From Tetrahymena elliotti 4EA (lineage: Eukaryota; Ciliophora; Oligohymenophorea; Hymenostomatida; Tetrahymenidae): DNA of 64,000 nt. The translations under genes and the position numbers were made by a program. Below the pieces are notes generated by a model. That model saw only the letters and a list, made by a program, of their open reading frames with translations, was not told the origin of the DNA and did no database searches. Location of the stretch: NCBI GenBank assembly GCA_000231825.2, contig JH720305.1, positions 712,326 to 776,325 on the forward strand, written 5' to 3'. Of this stretch, positions 25,528 to 37,503 are shown piece after piece (position 1 is the stretch's first letter; every line of letters begins with the position of its first letter).

Positions 25528-27136
25528 TCAATATTTATTTATCTGATTGTTTGGTTTTTCAAAGAAGAAATCATTCAGATCTCTTGATTGCTGATGTTAA
25601 TTAGATTTTCTTAATTAATTAGCATTAGTGTTACCTAAGTTATTTTTATGCATAAAGTTCCCATTTCTAGAGAACATTAAAGATTCTGTACTTAAATAAT
25701 TTTAAAATATATTCTTTTAGCTTTAGTTTGGTGGCATTTAAATCTATTTTATTCTATATTTATTTCCTAGCATAGGCTCACTTTAAGGAGTGTTTAAAAT
25801 TTGGTATTTTTCCTTGCTTGAAGTTACTGGAGTTTTATGACGTTGAGTTCCATCAACCTTTATAGCTTATAAGAATACATTTCTATTAGATTATGCAACT
25901 CTATAGAGTTCTTTGTTCAAGGATGATTAGAGAATATTAGTTTTTGGAGGTGGAATATACTCATAATGAGGAACATGAATAGGTTTTAATTTTACTTTAT
26001 TCGAAGAATTACTTGAAAAGTAAGTAAAATCATTGCTAGTCAATTCATTCTAAGGCAACCAAATTTCTTTTTATGCTTCAGTAGCAAATTTCTTTTTTCT
26101 TTTAAATGAAATAAACATAAAAATATAAATTCTATTATTAGTATCAAAGGGAGAATTACATTTATTAAGGAGACTCATTAATTATCTAAGAATTTGATAC
26201 TTATTTAGATTATAAAAATGATTTTTGCATTATGCTTTCATTTTCCTCTTTAAGTTTCTGGATCATTTATTCAAGTTCCCTTTATTCAAACATAAAAATC
26301 TATCAAATAAATTTTCCAAATAATAAATAAATTACTTTATTTTCTCATCTTTTTATCTTTTTTCTTCTTACTCCTTTTCTAAGAGTATTTTTTGTTGGCT
26401 TTCATTCTAATTTTATATTTTTTGTACTTATGAAACGAGATTCAACAATAGGCTATCTTTGCCAGTTTTTAAATCCTATTTTAAATTATGAATTGATTGA
26501 TAAAGCATATACTCAATCTTCTAAACTTAATCTTTACTTAAGTTAAGTCTGCTTATTCTACATTCTCCTTTTAAATTTATATTTGCTACTCTAGATCTGT
26601 TTATAATGATTCTATATTCTACAGTTACTTTTCTATTTATAACTCAACTTTTGCAGATTCTCTGTCCTAAACATATTCATTTTTGATTGATTTAAATTTT
26701 TATTCTAGATTTTCCATCATTTTCATCATCTTATTTATCAAAAGCTTATCCTTATCTTCTTAACTCTATTCTTCCTATTATATTTAAGTAGATTCTTCTG
26801 CTTATTCCAAAATAGTGTCTGGCTAAATTTCTAAATTAATGTGTTAACTAAACCTTATCTACATGCTAAAAAAATTTTTACTTTAGAATTTAGGACTATT
26901 ATCTTCTATCTTAATAAAATATTAACAACATTTAAAAACCACTACATCTATCTTATTTAAATTTTACTTTTTTCTTGATTTGTACTGGCTACTGATAAAT
27001 TTCATCTTCATGCAAAACATCTTTAGATGGTGCTAAAGTGTCAAGTGATCTCTTTCCTATTTATTTTGATGTTTTATTTTACTTGATTACTTCATTTATT
27101 TATTAGAATTTAAATTAGCTTGATACTTTCTTCCAT
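25528..27136 (-). CDS. Coiled-coil protein, 416 aa, six exons
   Basis: Exons 27127-27136, 26968-27056, 26538-26858, 26336-26475, 26160-26279 and 25528-26098 join in frame through five introns (70, 109, 62, 56 and 61 nt). The product starts MEERKRSLDTLAPSKD. Residues about 45-190 are strongly heptad-like and rich in Glu, Gln, Lys and Leu (for example KELEQMIQKLKEENES), so a long coiled coil is likely. The C-terminal half is polar with a proline-rich PHYEYIPPPK segment and Asn/Gln-rich end. There are no membrane segments. Such proteins are common in ciliate cortical or basal-body structures, but that is only inference. The ten-nucleotide first exon and the second intron's acceptor are the least certain parts; the last three joins are secure. 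Confidence 0.65.
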
Positions 27137-28325
27137 ATTTTGGGTATATCGTAGAGTTTTCTACTTAGAATATTATTGTTTTTATATGAATAATAATTAC
27201 AAAACTTATCAAACAAACAAACAAAGAAAGAAAGAAACAAAGTAAGCGAAATTTAATATTTTAGAAGCACAAACTGGAAATAAAAATTTATAGAATCCAC
27301 ATATGTTAATATATTATATTTTTAATAATTAACTTAAGCATTAACTCTTCAAATCCATACATTTTTAATACTCATATTTCTTTAGCTGAATTCAAAAATA
27401 TACCTACTAAAATCATTAAATAATATTTTGATTTTAGAATAATTACAAGATTAAAATAATTAAATACTGCCAATTTATTAAACTATTGTTAATATTTATT
27501 AGAATTTTCGAAAACTAAAATATTTTAAATTTATTGATTGATTCATTTTACAAAAATTTAAACAACTTTAAATTGAAGTCAAAGATTTAAATAACATTTT
27601 GATTTAGTAAAGGCCTCATACTTTCTGCATTTAAATAATAATTTATCTTTTTCATTAATATTTGGAAATAAATGAATCAATAATATTATTCTTTTAGTAA
27701 ATTTTAATAAAAATCTCATAAAAACCACAAATATGGATCATAGATTTGCTCAGAATAATAAAAAAAATAAACTAATTAAATACTCTAAGTTGATCAAATT
27801 ACATTTATGTTCTTACAATTTCAGTAATTTTACATCTAAACAAAACTTTAAGTTTGATAAAATATGTTTGACACATTAATTATTCAATGATAATAATAAT
27901 TTATTTATTTATTTTTTTGAACGACTAGATTCTAAAAATTAAAAAAAATAATTGCTAAAAAATAAAAGTTTCTTTTTAGAATTAATTTATTACTTTATAT
28001 TATTAAATACTTGATTGATAGAAAAAAGGAGAAGTTATTAATTTTGATTTTGAATAATATATTTTTTAGACAGACTTTCATATTTTTCAAGAATAACAAA
28101 TTGATTGTTTATTAAATACAAATTAGTGGATGATTTGTAAGTATTATAATATTTTACATTTTATATTTATAACCAGCCAGCTAATATTTATATATGTATT
28201 TAATTTGGTTGATTAAATCTTTGGTTGTTTATCAATAAAATTAAACAATCTTGATTCTATAATTTTTAAGATAGATAAATAGTTTGTTTATTTTTTTGTT
28301 TCTTCAAATAAGCACTTTTAAAAAT
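27137..28325. other. Divergent intergenic region
   Basis: Between two divergent gene starts. AT-rich, with an aaacaaacaaacaaagaaagaaagaaacaaag tract near 27210-27240 (polypurine on this strand). Minus-strand reading upstream of 27136 stays open (about 27190) and could be extra coding, but no ATG is found in it. Confidence 0.4.
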
Positions 28326-29363
28326 ATGTAGAATAATATTGACTTAAATTTTAAAGGATTTGAATATCCTACTGAATCCCAAGTTATGCAAAAATAATCT
28401 AAATCACCTTAAAAGAAAAAAATATTTTAGGACCCATTACCGCCTCCTATGCCTGCTAATTTAAATAAATAAAATGCACCCACTTCTTTTGAAAATGTGA
28501 GAAATCCAATGGATGATTCACATCTTACAAGCATCGCATAGCATCAAAAGAAATAATTGTCTAATTAGTAAAATTAAAATCAAACAGATTATCTATAAGC
28601 TAATGAAAAGCCTTAATCAGAGAAAATTGCCAGTTAATCTGTTATTAATCCTATGGACTTGACAGAAGATGACCATTAAAAATAAGAAGAAGATATTAAT
28701 TAGATCAACAAATAAAACTTTAAGAAGAACATTAAAAAAAATACATAAGTCACAATATTGAGTAAAGATGATGAATTAAATGTTTATAGAGGAGATGCAG
28801 AAAATCCTTAAAGAAATTAAAATATCAGCAAAATAAAGGATAATTATAATCAATCAAATATAGTTTAAACAGAGCCCTCAAATGTGTATCCATTCAATAA
28901 TATGTACCACTCATAACTTACTATTGGGATGGAAGGGCATATGTGCTCTGGGGTTCAAGATTAGGATGAAGAATACCACCCTTTATCTGGAAGAAAAGAA
29001 GAGTTTTTAACTTGGGCATCTGCAGCATATATGCTTTAAATGTTTCTACATTTTTCAATAGTTTGTATGTTCTTAACAATATTCTTACCTTGCTATTTAG
29101 TAACAGTACCAAGACAAATCTCAAAAATGCCTAAAAAATAAAAAAAATTATGTAATAACTGCAATTAATGTGTCAACGAAATAGAAATAAATATGTCTCA
29201 AAAACCTGAATTATTTTAAAATGTTATTAGATTCTGTATTATCTGTATATACCCTATACACTGGCTCATCACAGGATACCCTTTCTAAAAATATTATTTA
29301 GACTTCATTCTATACATTTATTAAATCATATACGATTTCTTTCTTTTTGCTATTAAAAGTTGA
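28326..29363 (+). CDS. Putative membrane protein with C-terminal hydrophobic segments, 345 aa
   Basis: A single exon ending in TGA. Residues 1 to about 220 are polar, Gln/Asn/Lys/Pro-rich and probably cytosolic and disordered (PLPPPMPANL near residue 38). A hydrophobic helix follows (AAYMLQMFLHFSIVCMFLTI), then a short loop with the cysteine cluster CNNCNQC, then two or more further hydrophobic stretches (VIRFCIICIYPIHWLITGY and DFILYIYQIIYDFFLFAI) running to the C-terminus. The layout suggests a protein anchored by two to three helices with a long cytosolic N-terminus. The cysteine cluster could bind zinc or be lipid-modified. No family is recognised and the function is unknown. Confidence 0.7.
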
Positions 29364-29880
29364 ATTAAATCTGATTAAACCACAAAAAATAATTTATTAA
29401 TATTGCTTTATTTATTTAAAATGATTAATGTATTTTTTTATGTTCTCTATGAAAGTTAGAATGTTTGTATAATACATCTTAACTTGAACATATATATATA
29501 TTTTATGTGAATCAACATAATAAATAATTTAATTTTTTGGTTTTATAAGCAAATATTTTGAACCAATTATATTTTTAAAAATATAAAAATTTTGATAAAC
29601 TTTCTCTAAAAATTGAACTACTTTCATCAATTTATTAGATAAAAATATTATTTTTCATAAAAAATTTAACATAAGTTATTAAAAAAATGTAATAAGTCAC
29701 CATGTACTGATTACATTGCTTAAAATAAATGAAATTTTATTCCTTTTAAGTTCTAATTTTTGATATAAATATTTTTAAGCTTGAATAAATTATTAAAAAG
29801 ATTACTATTTCAAATAGTCTTTAAAGAGTGAAGATTTTTTAAAAAATAAAAATGAAAATTTCAAAATAAAACTTTAGAAA
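29364..29880. other. Intergenic spacer
   Basis: AT-rich spacer upstream of the kinase pseudogene. No coding stretch or RNA gene seen. Confidence 0.45.
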
Positions 29881-31516
29881 ATGAGTGAAGAAATTGAGTT
29901 TCGTATTTTAAGAAGGTTTGAGATCATTGAAATAATCTCAAAAAACTCTGACTTTATTGTTTGGAAAGCAAAAGATAAACAATTAAAGTAATCACTCTTA
30001 AGAAAGTTTTTAATGCTTTAAGTAATGATTTTAATTCCTAGTGTACTCAAAGAGAGGTAACTATTTTTAATAATAAATATTTATTTTTTAAATTATGAGT
30101 AATCTTTTTTAACATTTTAACTATTTTATTCAATTAAAAATTGACTTTAGTCCGGAGTTTTAGAGATTTTTTAATCTCTTTTTTTTGATTTTAGAGCTTT
30201 GAAAAAATTATTTGTCCTATTTTTGATAATCTTAATTTCAAGATAATTTGCAAAATGAAGAAAAGGCTTTTTAATAAATTTTAAGCATTTTAAAATAGAT
30301 TTTTGATTAATTTATTTTCAATATAAAGGTGGTGTTTTTATTAGAACTAATAGGCCATGATAATATAGTAAAATTATTGAGTATTATTAGAGGAGAAAAT
30401 AATAAAGAATTATATTTGATTTTTGACTATATGGAGACTAATTTGTATAAGGTTATTTGTGCTAATATTTTAGAAGAAATTCATAAGAAATATATTTTGT
30501 ATAAGATATTAAAAGCACTTAAATATATTCATTCAGGTGATGTCATCCACCGTGACTTGCAATCATTGAATATTTTGTTAAATAGTGAGTGTCATGTTAA
30601 AATTTCAGATTACAGATTTGCCTTCTCTGTTGACTAAAAATTAGATAACTTTCCTCCATTTTATGATTCTTTGTGGTGGTACTGTGCTCCTGAAATACTT
30701 TTATCTAGTATTTAAAATACCAAAGCAGTTGATATGCGGAGTGTTGGATGTATTCTAGGAGAGCTAATTTTAAGAAAACCTATTTTTAATGGCTCTAGTA
30801 TATGTAGCTAGATTCAACTTATACTGGAATTAATATGGAAAATCTAATGATTAAGATATATAGGAGATTCAAAATGAATAAGCTTAAACTACCTTAAATT
30901 CATTTGTAATCGAAAATTAAAAGAATTTCGACTAATTTTTTGGTTAAGCCTCTCCTGACGCATTAGATTTATTGAAGAAACTGCTTATATTTAATCCAAA
31001 TAAACGTATTAATGTTGAATAGGCACTTTAACATTAATATGTAGCTGAATTCCATAATCCTGCAGAAGAGTAGGTACTCTCTAAACAAATTTAGATTCCT
31101 CTAAATTTGCAAGAATAATTTTAAATAAAAAAATATTAACCTCTTTATGCTAATTTAAATGATATATGAAAAAGAAAAGAATTGAAAATAGAAAAGAATA
31201 TTTAAAGGAATAAGGGATTTACAAAGAGGTTTAACAAGAACTAAAAATAGAATAAGAGACCTAGAATTTTGAAGACTAAAAACTTTAATAAAATTTAGAA
31301 TCAGAATCACAATAAGAGAAAAAATAATCCTCTGAGACTTAAGTTTAATTTTTAAGAGAAGAAAATGATTCTTCTCAAAAACTTGGAAAAACTGATTTCA
31401 AATCTTAACAAAAAAATGAAAAAGTTTCTTATTAAAAATAATAAATTTATAATGAAAGAAATCTTTAAAAGATTGAAAAAATATTGATTTAATAAAGATT
31501 ATAAATAGATCAATGA
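29881..31516 (+). pseudogene. MAPK15/ERK7-like protein kinase pseudogene
   Basis: Recognisable MAP-kinase order: FEIIEIISKNSDFIVWKAKD, then in another frame VITLKKVFNALSNDF, then after a 272-nt intron (30057-30328) VVFLLELIGHDNIVKLLSII, VIHRDLQSLNILLN, YCAPEILL, VDMRSVGCILGEL and, in a further frame, SPDALDLLKKLLIFNPNKR. Frame breaks occur near 29988 (one base missing), near 30835 (one base extra) and near 31168, where a TGA interrupts before an in-frame Glu/Gln/Lys-rich tail. Key residues are also lost: the HRDLKPSN lysine is Gln, DFG reads DYR, the TxY activation loop is gone, and VDMWS reads VDMRS. The GCILGEL motif points to the MAPK15/ERK7 branch. I read it as a decayed kinase gene. Sequencing error could explain single shifts but not the motif losses. 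Confidence 0.85.
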
Positions 31517-32149
31517 AACAAGCAACTTTGATTAAACAACATAAAAATAACTGACCAAACATTAATATAAATGCTAATCTAACATTGATTAAAAAATTTA
31601 TTTCTTGAATTTGTATAATTCTGTAAATAAATTAAAATGGTAAATTTTGTCATAATAAATACAAGAATATATCAGTTTTTAACAAAGTATCCCATAGTTA
31701 ACAAAGTATAACAATTTCATATGCCTTACCAAATAGTTGATTAATTCAACATTGGAAAATCTAGCCAAAAATTTTCCTCTTTTAAAGTTTTGTTCTGAAT
31801 TAGATTGAAATATCTTAGAAATAAAAAATAACTTGAAAATAATATTAGAACTTTACTTTGATTAAATAATACATACACATTTATTTTATGTTTTTTTTAT
31901 TATTTTAAGAAAGTAGATTTTCTTTTTATTATTTCATAATTATTTAAATTGGACTGCTTTGGGAGATAAAGAGTACTCTTAAAAACTAAATTTAAATTTA
32001 GTCGAAATAAAATCAAATATGCGATCCAAATAAGTATTTTGAAAAAAGTTAGATAAAAGTGACACTTATTTATCTCCTTATTATTTTATAAAAGAAATAT
32101 CTATTGGAATCAAAAATGGAAGCTGATCTTAAACTGTTTTTATTTTAAA
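31517..32149. other. AT-rich stretch without a supported gene
   Basis: Follows the kinase pseudogene. Short repeats of tgattaaacaac-like sequence; no coding stretch seen on either strand. Confidence 0.4.
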
Positions 32150-33060
32150 TTTTTGAATAGACTAAATAAATCTTTCATATTGGAATTAATATTTTTTGTT
32201 GATGGAATTAGATTATCATCAAATTAGTAATTTTTGAAAGAATGGAGACATTTTTCATTAAAAGTAGATATGGTTTGTAATGTTTGATTATAAAATTGGA
32301 TTTTATTTGAAAATTGTTGAATTTGGTCTGATTAAAATACTAATAAATTTTATTTTATTACAGCAAATTTAATAAAATTTGATGCCTTTGGCTTAAATAT
32401 TAGTAAAATTCTGGAATTTTTCTGATAAAATTTAAAGCTTACAACTCAAGTATTTTAATTAACTAAATATAGTTCTAATAACAAAAATTTAGTGATAGAT
32501 TTACTTTTTTCCTTTTAATATCAGCTTTTATTTGAAATATCTCCTGATTTTACCACGATTAGTTTTGGTAGAAGAGTAGAAAAATAAAGGAGAAATTCCC
32601 TTTAAAAATGATAGATTGAATGATTTGAAAGATATTCTATTTTAATTTTTCATAATAATAAATTACTAGCAACAATTAATTTAAAATAATCTCTAGAATA
32701 AAATTACTAGGGAAATTTCTCTATAATTTGATAAAAGTCATAATATCTAATGTATACATAGTAATAGAAGTTTTAGCTTTAGCAGTAGTATGCAAGTGCG
32801 CATGATTACTTCAAATAGATTTTTCAAAGAAATCCTTGAATAAAATTAAAATTGTAAAGGAAACACACTTTAATTAAATTAATTAGTGGGGTAGCAAATA
32901 AACAAACATTATTATCAAATGAATTTACATAATGGTGCTAACATGAATTAAATAATAAGAATTCCATTTCAAGCCAGCTCAAAAGTTGGTAATTAAAGAT
33001 AGATTGGCTAATAATCTATGTATTGCATTTACTATTAATAAAGTTAAGTAATAGGGTTTA
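32150..33060 (+). pseudogene. Degenerate coding-like region, unknown family
   Basis: Protein-like stretches appear in shifting frames: a hydrophobic run near 32270-32350 (FYLKIVEFGLIKILINFILL), then LVIDLLFSFQYQLLFEISPD (about 32490-32550) continuing to SFGRRVEKQRRNSLQK, which hits TGA at 32609. A neighbouring frame then continues NDRLNDLKDILFQFF, with a Ser-rich SNRSFSFSSSMQVRMI at about 32765-32805. The one-base shift near 32605 and absence of splice signals suggest a decayed gene, possibly for a membrane protein. The last frame stays open, without TGA, into the receptor gene starting at 33273. No family is recognised. Confidence 0.3.
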
Positions 33061-33272
33061 TATTGCTTTTCTTTTACCAGACAAAAATCAAAGAATAAAT
33101 CATAATTATAAAAAGATTAAATGGGGTCAAGTAAAGCAAATAGTTTTTTAATTAAATCAATAAGAAAAAAAAACAATAAATACTCTCATAACAGCTCTGT
33201 AAGTAATTTATAAAGAAATTTTTGTAAAAAAAATTAAATTCAACATAAACAAAGAAAATTAATTCTAAAAAC

Positions 33273-35087
33273 ATGAGTCAATTATAAATTTAAGAAACGA
33301 CTTACCAATATATTCTTCAGGTATCTATATCAGGAGTTTCTATCTTATGCTGCCTGGTCATAGCAATAGGTTTTATTGCCTTCAAAAATTTGAGAAAATC
33401 AGCTCTTAAGCTTGTTTTATTTTTATGCATTTCTGAAATGATCTTTTCAATCTCAATGATCATGAGAACGCCCAATTAGCAAAACAATTAAATTTGTGCT
33501 GCTTAGATCTTTTTTGGCAACCTTGGCCATTTGTTATCACTATTCTGGACTTCCATGATAACTTATAGTCTCTACAGAAGCATGAGATATGGTTATGAAT
33601 ATGTTAAGGGTATTATGAATAAGATTATACTGACATCATTATTCGTGCCTTCAGTTCTTGCTGGATTGTAAGCTTATTTTCATTTCAACCACACTTTCAC
33701 TTGATCAATAATAAAGCAAATAATTTTAATCAGAATAATAATATTTTCAATGAACAAACAAATAATTATGTTATGAATTGGCAATAATAAGAGGGTGCTT
33801 TGAATGTCTATTTCAAATAAAAAAGTCTTAGAAATTTAGAAGAAAGCAATATTATTTATTAATAAATTTTATATGGATCAACTGAAATAGAATTTAAAAT
33901 AACCCAAAAAAAAACAATTTCTAAATTTAATTTATCTCCATTATTTTGTCTTCGTTTTTTTAGATTCTGCTAAACAAATAATCTTCCTGCTAAGCACAAA
34001 AAAAGAAACAAAAAATACAGCCTACCTTTTAATAAAAAATTTAAAGGAGAAATTAGTGATTCATTAATTTAAAGCTGAATTCAATAGAACTGTTTAGATT
34101 TTTTAATATAAAATATAATTAAAGAGTTGAATATTCAATTTTATTAACCTTTATTAATTTCTAATTAATAGGATATTAACAAGACAATACTATTTCACTG
34201 AAAACAATTTTTGCTCAGTCTTACAAGAGGGCATTGAAGGTTCATTTTTAAATTCAGATGACACTAGCTTTTACATCTAAAAATTAATCATGCTTTTTGA
34301 GTTTTAAGTACCTATTTACATAAGCTTTGCATTTAATTTAAGATAAGTTATTCGTGTTGCTAGAATTGCAAAAGAAAATTAAGTCTAAAATATCTCCTTA
34401 AAGCTCAGAAGAATATATATTTATCCTTTCATTATCCCTATTTGTTAGTTTTTCGCTCTTGTCTATCAAGTTTATGTTCTTAGTGGAGGAAATCCAGATA
34501 ATAAAATACTACTGACACTAAATATCATATTCAGTTGCTCTTAAGGTGCAATTAATTCTTTAGTCTATGGTTTCAACCAAAAATTAAGATGGTCATTCAA
34601 AAATGCTTACATCAACAGAATGAGTTCTGCATCTACTAGTTTAAATGAATCATTAGTTAATAATGGATATAGTTCATCTCAAAATGAAAGCCCTGAAAGA
34701 AAAAAATCAGGTTTTAATAACATAGTAAAAGCATACCAAACTGCATCAGAAGATGAAGAAGAAGATAGAATCTAAAGCAATAGCTTCAAAAAGCTTAGCA
34801 TGAGTAAAAGTAATGCACAATAAAATATTGGCTCTAAGTCTTCTTATCTTAACTCAACCAGATGTGGTTCTAATAATAACCTTAATACAATCCCAGAAAG
34901 AGCTTATGAATCTGGAAACGAAAGAAGAAGCAGTAAATTTAAAAGCTATTAATAAAACGCTTCTGATATCACTGAAAATGATAGCTTCAATGAAGCAGGA
35001 GACCAGTCTGATGATCTTCTTGATGATTTTGTTAGCAACCACTCAACACCATCCAGACATTTCCAACTTACTATAGCAGATTTTTGA
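33273..35087 (+). CDS. Seven-helix G-protein-coupled receptor, cAMP-receptor-like, 436 aa
   Basis: Exons 33273-33667 and 34172-35087 join in phase 2 across a 504-nt intron, giving VPSVLAGLILTRQYYFTENN through helix 4 and loop 2. Hydrophobic helices are visible at about residues 16-38, 47-67, 78-108, 120-137, 162-185, 204-228 and 238-258. Helix 7 ends in GAINSLVYGFNQKLRW, like the N-x-x-VYG-x-N end of Dictyostelium-type cAMP receptors and related ciliate receptors. The roughly 160-residue cytosolic tail is rich in Ser, Asn, Asp and Glu and probably phosphorylated. No signal peptide precedes helix 1. The ligand is unknown. The intron itself is open in one frame for about 140 codons. The frame also stays open upstream of the ATG, so a longer N-terminus is formally possible. 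Confidence 0.85.
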
Positions 35088-35499
35088 AAAAAGAATTATT
35101 TTTCCTTTTTAAATAATAGAAATGAAATTCAAAATTAATAACAACATCATTTACAACAAATTTTAACCATCTTCTCAATTAACAACAAACAACAGCAAAA
35201 AAATAAAATCCAACAACAACCTCAATAATTTAATTTCGAGTCTTACTTATTAAATATTTTCCATAAATTATTTATTTTATAATGTATATATTTTATGTTA
35301 TTATTTATACAACACAACTAATTAGTTTATTTTACATTTTACTAATCCTAACATTCACTCACACTCAAGGTCAAATAAGTTCATTTATTATCTTGTTTCA
35401 TTTTTTGTTCAAAAAAAACAAATTTTTTAAAAAGTACTTATTCAACCTCAATCAAATTGAATAAGATATTTTAAAAATTGATTACCTTCAATTTTTTTG
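35088..35499. other. Intergenic spacer with Asn-codon-rich start
   Basis: 3' flank of the receptor gene: aacaacaacatc-type repeats, then AT-rich sequence. A 60-codon frame at 35282 is hydrophobic and Ile/Leu/Phe-rich and does not look like a gene. Nothing else seen. Confidence 0.4.
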
Positions 35500-36074
35500 A
35501 TGGAAATAAATAGAAATTTACACAATCAATCAGGAGATGATATGACCAATTATTTAGTTATAAATTAAAACATTCTTTTAAAATAAGCCATAGTTTATTA
35601 AAGATCAAAATAATATTTTTAAAGAAAGCATATTTATGCTTTGTTGGAGAGATGCTTTAAATATTTTTGAATATTGTCATTCGAAAACACTTAAATATGA
35701 AAGTCAGATTTTTTTGATGAGTATTTGTCATTATTCTAACTTATTTTTAGAAAGGAAATAGATAGCAGCGAATCAGATAATAAATCAGTATTAGTGTATT
35801 CAAAATTGTATTATTATATGCAAAGACATATAAGAAGATTTAAAAAAGCTTAGAGAATGATTATGCTATTGCAGAGTTATTTTTCAGAACAGAAATAGTT
35901 GATATAAAGAATAAATAGTAAGAAGCATTGATCAAAAAATAAATAAAATATTAGGTTGTACTCAAAGAATTTATCAATAAAAATATTTAAGAAGAAAGAA
36001 AAATCAAATAAATCATAGAAACCTAATAAATTTCAGATTTTATATAATAAAAAGAATAAGTCAATATTTATTAA
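35500..36074 (+). pseudogene. Possible cyclin-like relic upstream of RBX1
   Basis: Frames shift along this stretch. ATG at 35500 gives 56 codons to a TGA at 35668. A second frame (35636-35860) reads WRDALNIFEYCHSKTLKYES, then SICHYSNLFLERKQIAANQ and CIQNCIIICKDIQEDLKKL, which resembles the YLDRFL...ACLLIASKxEE helices of a cyclin box, and stops at TGA 35858. A third frame (from 35853) continues NDYAIAELFFRTEI and runs open into RBX1. No intron fits. I think it is a decayed cyclin-type gene, but similarity is weak and rests on hydrophobic spacing, so confidence is low. Confidence 0.3.
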
Positions 36075-36551
36075 ATGGAAACAGAAAAGAGATTCGAAGT
36101 CAAGAAGTGGAATGCCGTTGCTCTCTGGCAATGGGATATTGAAGTTGAAAATTGTGCCATTTGCAAGAAGTAATTTACTTTTTTAATTGCATTTTAGTAA
36201 GATTTTCACCCTTGCTCCTCATGAATCCTTTTTTGCATTCAATCAAATTATAGTTTTTCAAGAAATATGAAATTTTTTTTAAAGCTTACCAAGATTTATG
36301 GCCATAATTAATTAGTTTAAAGATAATGTTTTGAAATATTCTGATCATATATTTAATTTATTAGCAACATTATGGAACCTTGCATTGAATGTGATGCCAA
36401 TTAAAACTCAAATAGTGCTTCTGAATGTGATGTTGCTTGGGGTACTTGCAATCATGCATTCCATTTCCATTGCATTTCCAGATGGTTAAAAACACGTAAT
36501 ACTTGTCCTCTTGACTCTCGTCAATGGGATTATCAAAGATATGGTCGTTGA
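36075..36551 (+). CDS. RBX1: RBX1/ROC1 RING-H2 subunit of cullin-RING ubiquitin ligases, 93 aa
   Basis: Recruits the E2 enzyme and catalyses ubiquitin or NEDD8 transfer in cullin complexes. Exons 36075-36169 and 36365-36551 join in phase 2 across a 195-nt GT..AG intron. It begins [20 protein letters not shown], the strand that inserts into the cullin. Zinc ligands are Cys27, Cys30, Cys38, Cys41, Cys53, Cys60, His62, His65, Cys68, Cys79 and Asp82 (CPLD). The C-terminus DYQRYGR matches the family's usual end. Length is just short of the usual 108 because the disordered N-terminus is short. The coding frame is open upstream of the ATG, but family conservation begins only here. Confidence 0.96.
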
Positions 36552-37503
36552 TTTAATAAACAAAAAATTTGTAAATATTAATCTTAATAATATTAGTCAC
36601 TTATATACTTGTATTGTTTGTATGTATATCATTTAGATTTTTTAGCTCCTCATTATAAAAAAGTTAGTTTAGTTTAAAATGACTTATTCTAGCAATTATC
36701 ATTACATTTTATATATAATCTAATAGATAAAATGGTCTTTTTAATTTTTGTAATAATATATTCACATTCTAAATGTCATTTAAATCTAAAATGGTTTTAT
36801 TAACACAAAAACAAAAACTTTTTAATTATTTTTTTTATTAGAAAGAATTTGTTATGATCTTTACAAACAAGATACTTTTAATTTCTGAATAAATAGAGTA
36901 TATAAGATATCTTCTTTATTTATTGTGGATTAATTTTTCTATTAATTATTAACAAAAACAAACATCTCATACATAGCTCGAACAAAAAAGATATAAAATT
37001 TTTAAACAATTCTTTTCAAAATTATTTAAAAACAAAGAAAAATAAAATTATTTTTTCTATTTTGAGCATAGATTATATTTACTTATGGTGTATTTAAGGA
37101 AAAATTAATTTTATTCATATTTTTGCATAGAAGTAACAACATAATTATTCATTAAATGAGTTTTACTTTTAAGTGAAAATATTAGCATCAAATAAATCTT
37201 ATAATGTCTACTTAGTAAATTTCCTTTTATTATTCTCAAATTTTTTTTAATAATTCAAATAATTAAATGATTGAAATAAATTTCAGATTTTTATGTTACT
37301 AAATTATTTTAATTTAATAAAATCATTAGATTTAAAAATGAAAATTTTTTTGGATTTGAAAGAAAGAAAATAGATGATTTAAAAAATACTAATAGAAATG
37401 CAAATAGAATTACGAATTAGTTTAGATAGTTTTTAATTGTATTAATTTGTAGCGTTGTGGTGTTTATTATAGTTTATTTTAAAAATATTTAATTACTGAA
37501 TTA
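36552..37503. other. Convergent 3' intergenic spacer
   Basis: Between the ends of RBX1 (+) and IFT70 (-). AT-rich with no coding stretch or RNA gene seen. Confidence 0.45.

Noticed and set aside
30329..30637. Independent 102-residue kinase fragment gene
   Set aside because: It is only the middle of the MAPK15-like pseudogene; its flanking parts lie in adjacent frames.
32615..33272. Long N-terminal extension of the receptor, because the frame is open upstream of its ATG
   Set aside because: The stretch 33060-33272 has Lys/Asn/Gln/Ile composition typical of untranslated sequence, and the first helix follows shortly after the ATG at 33273 as usual for this receptor type.
35282..35464. 60-codon plus-strand hydrophobic frame
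   Set aside because: Lies in spacer sequence with random AT-rich composition.
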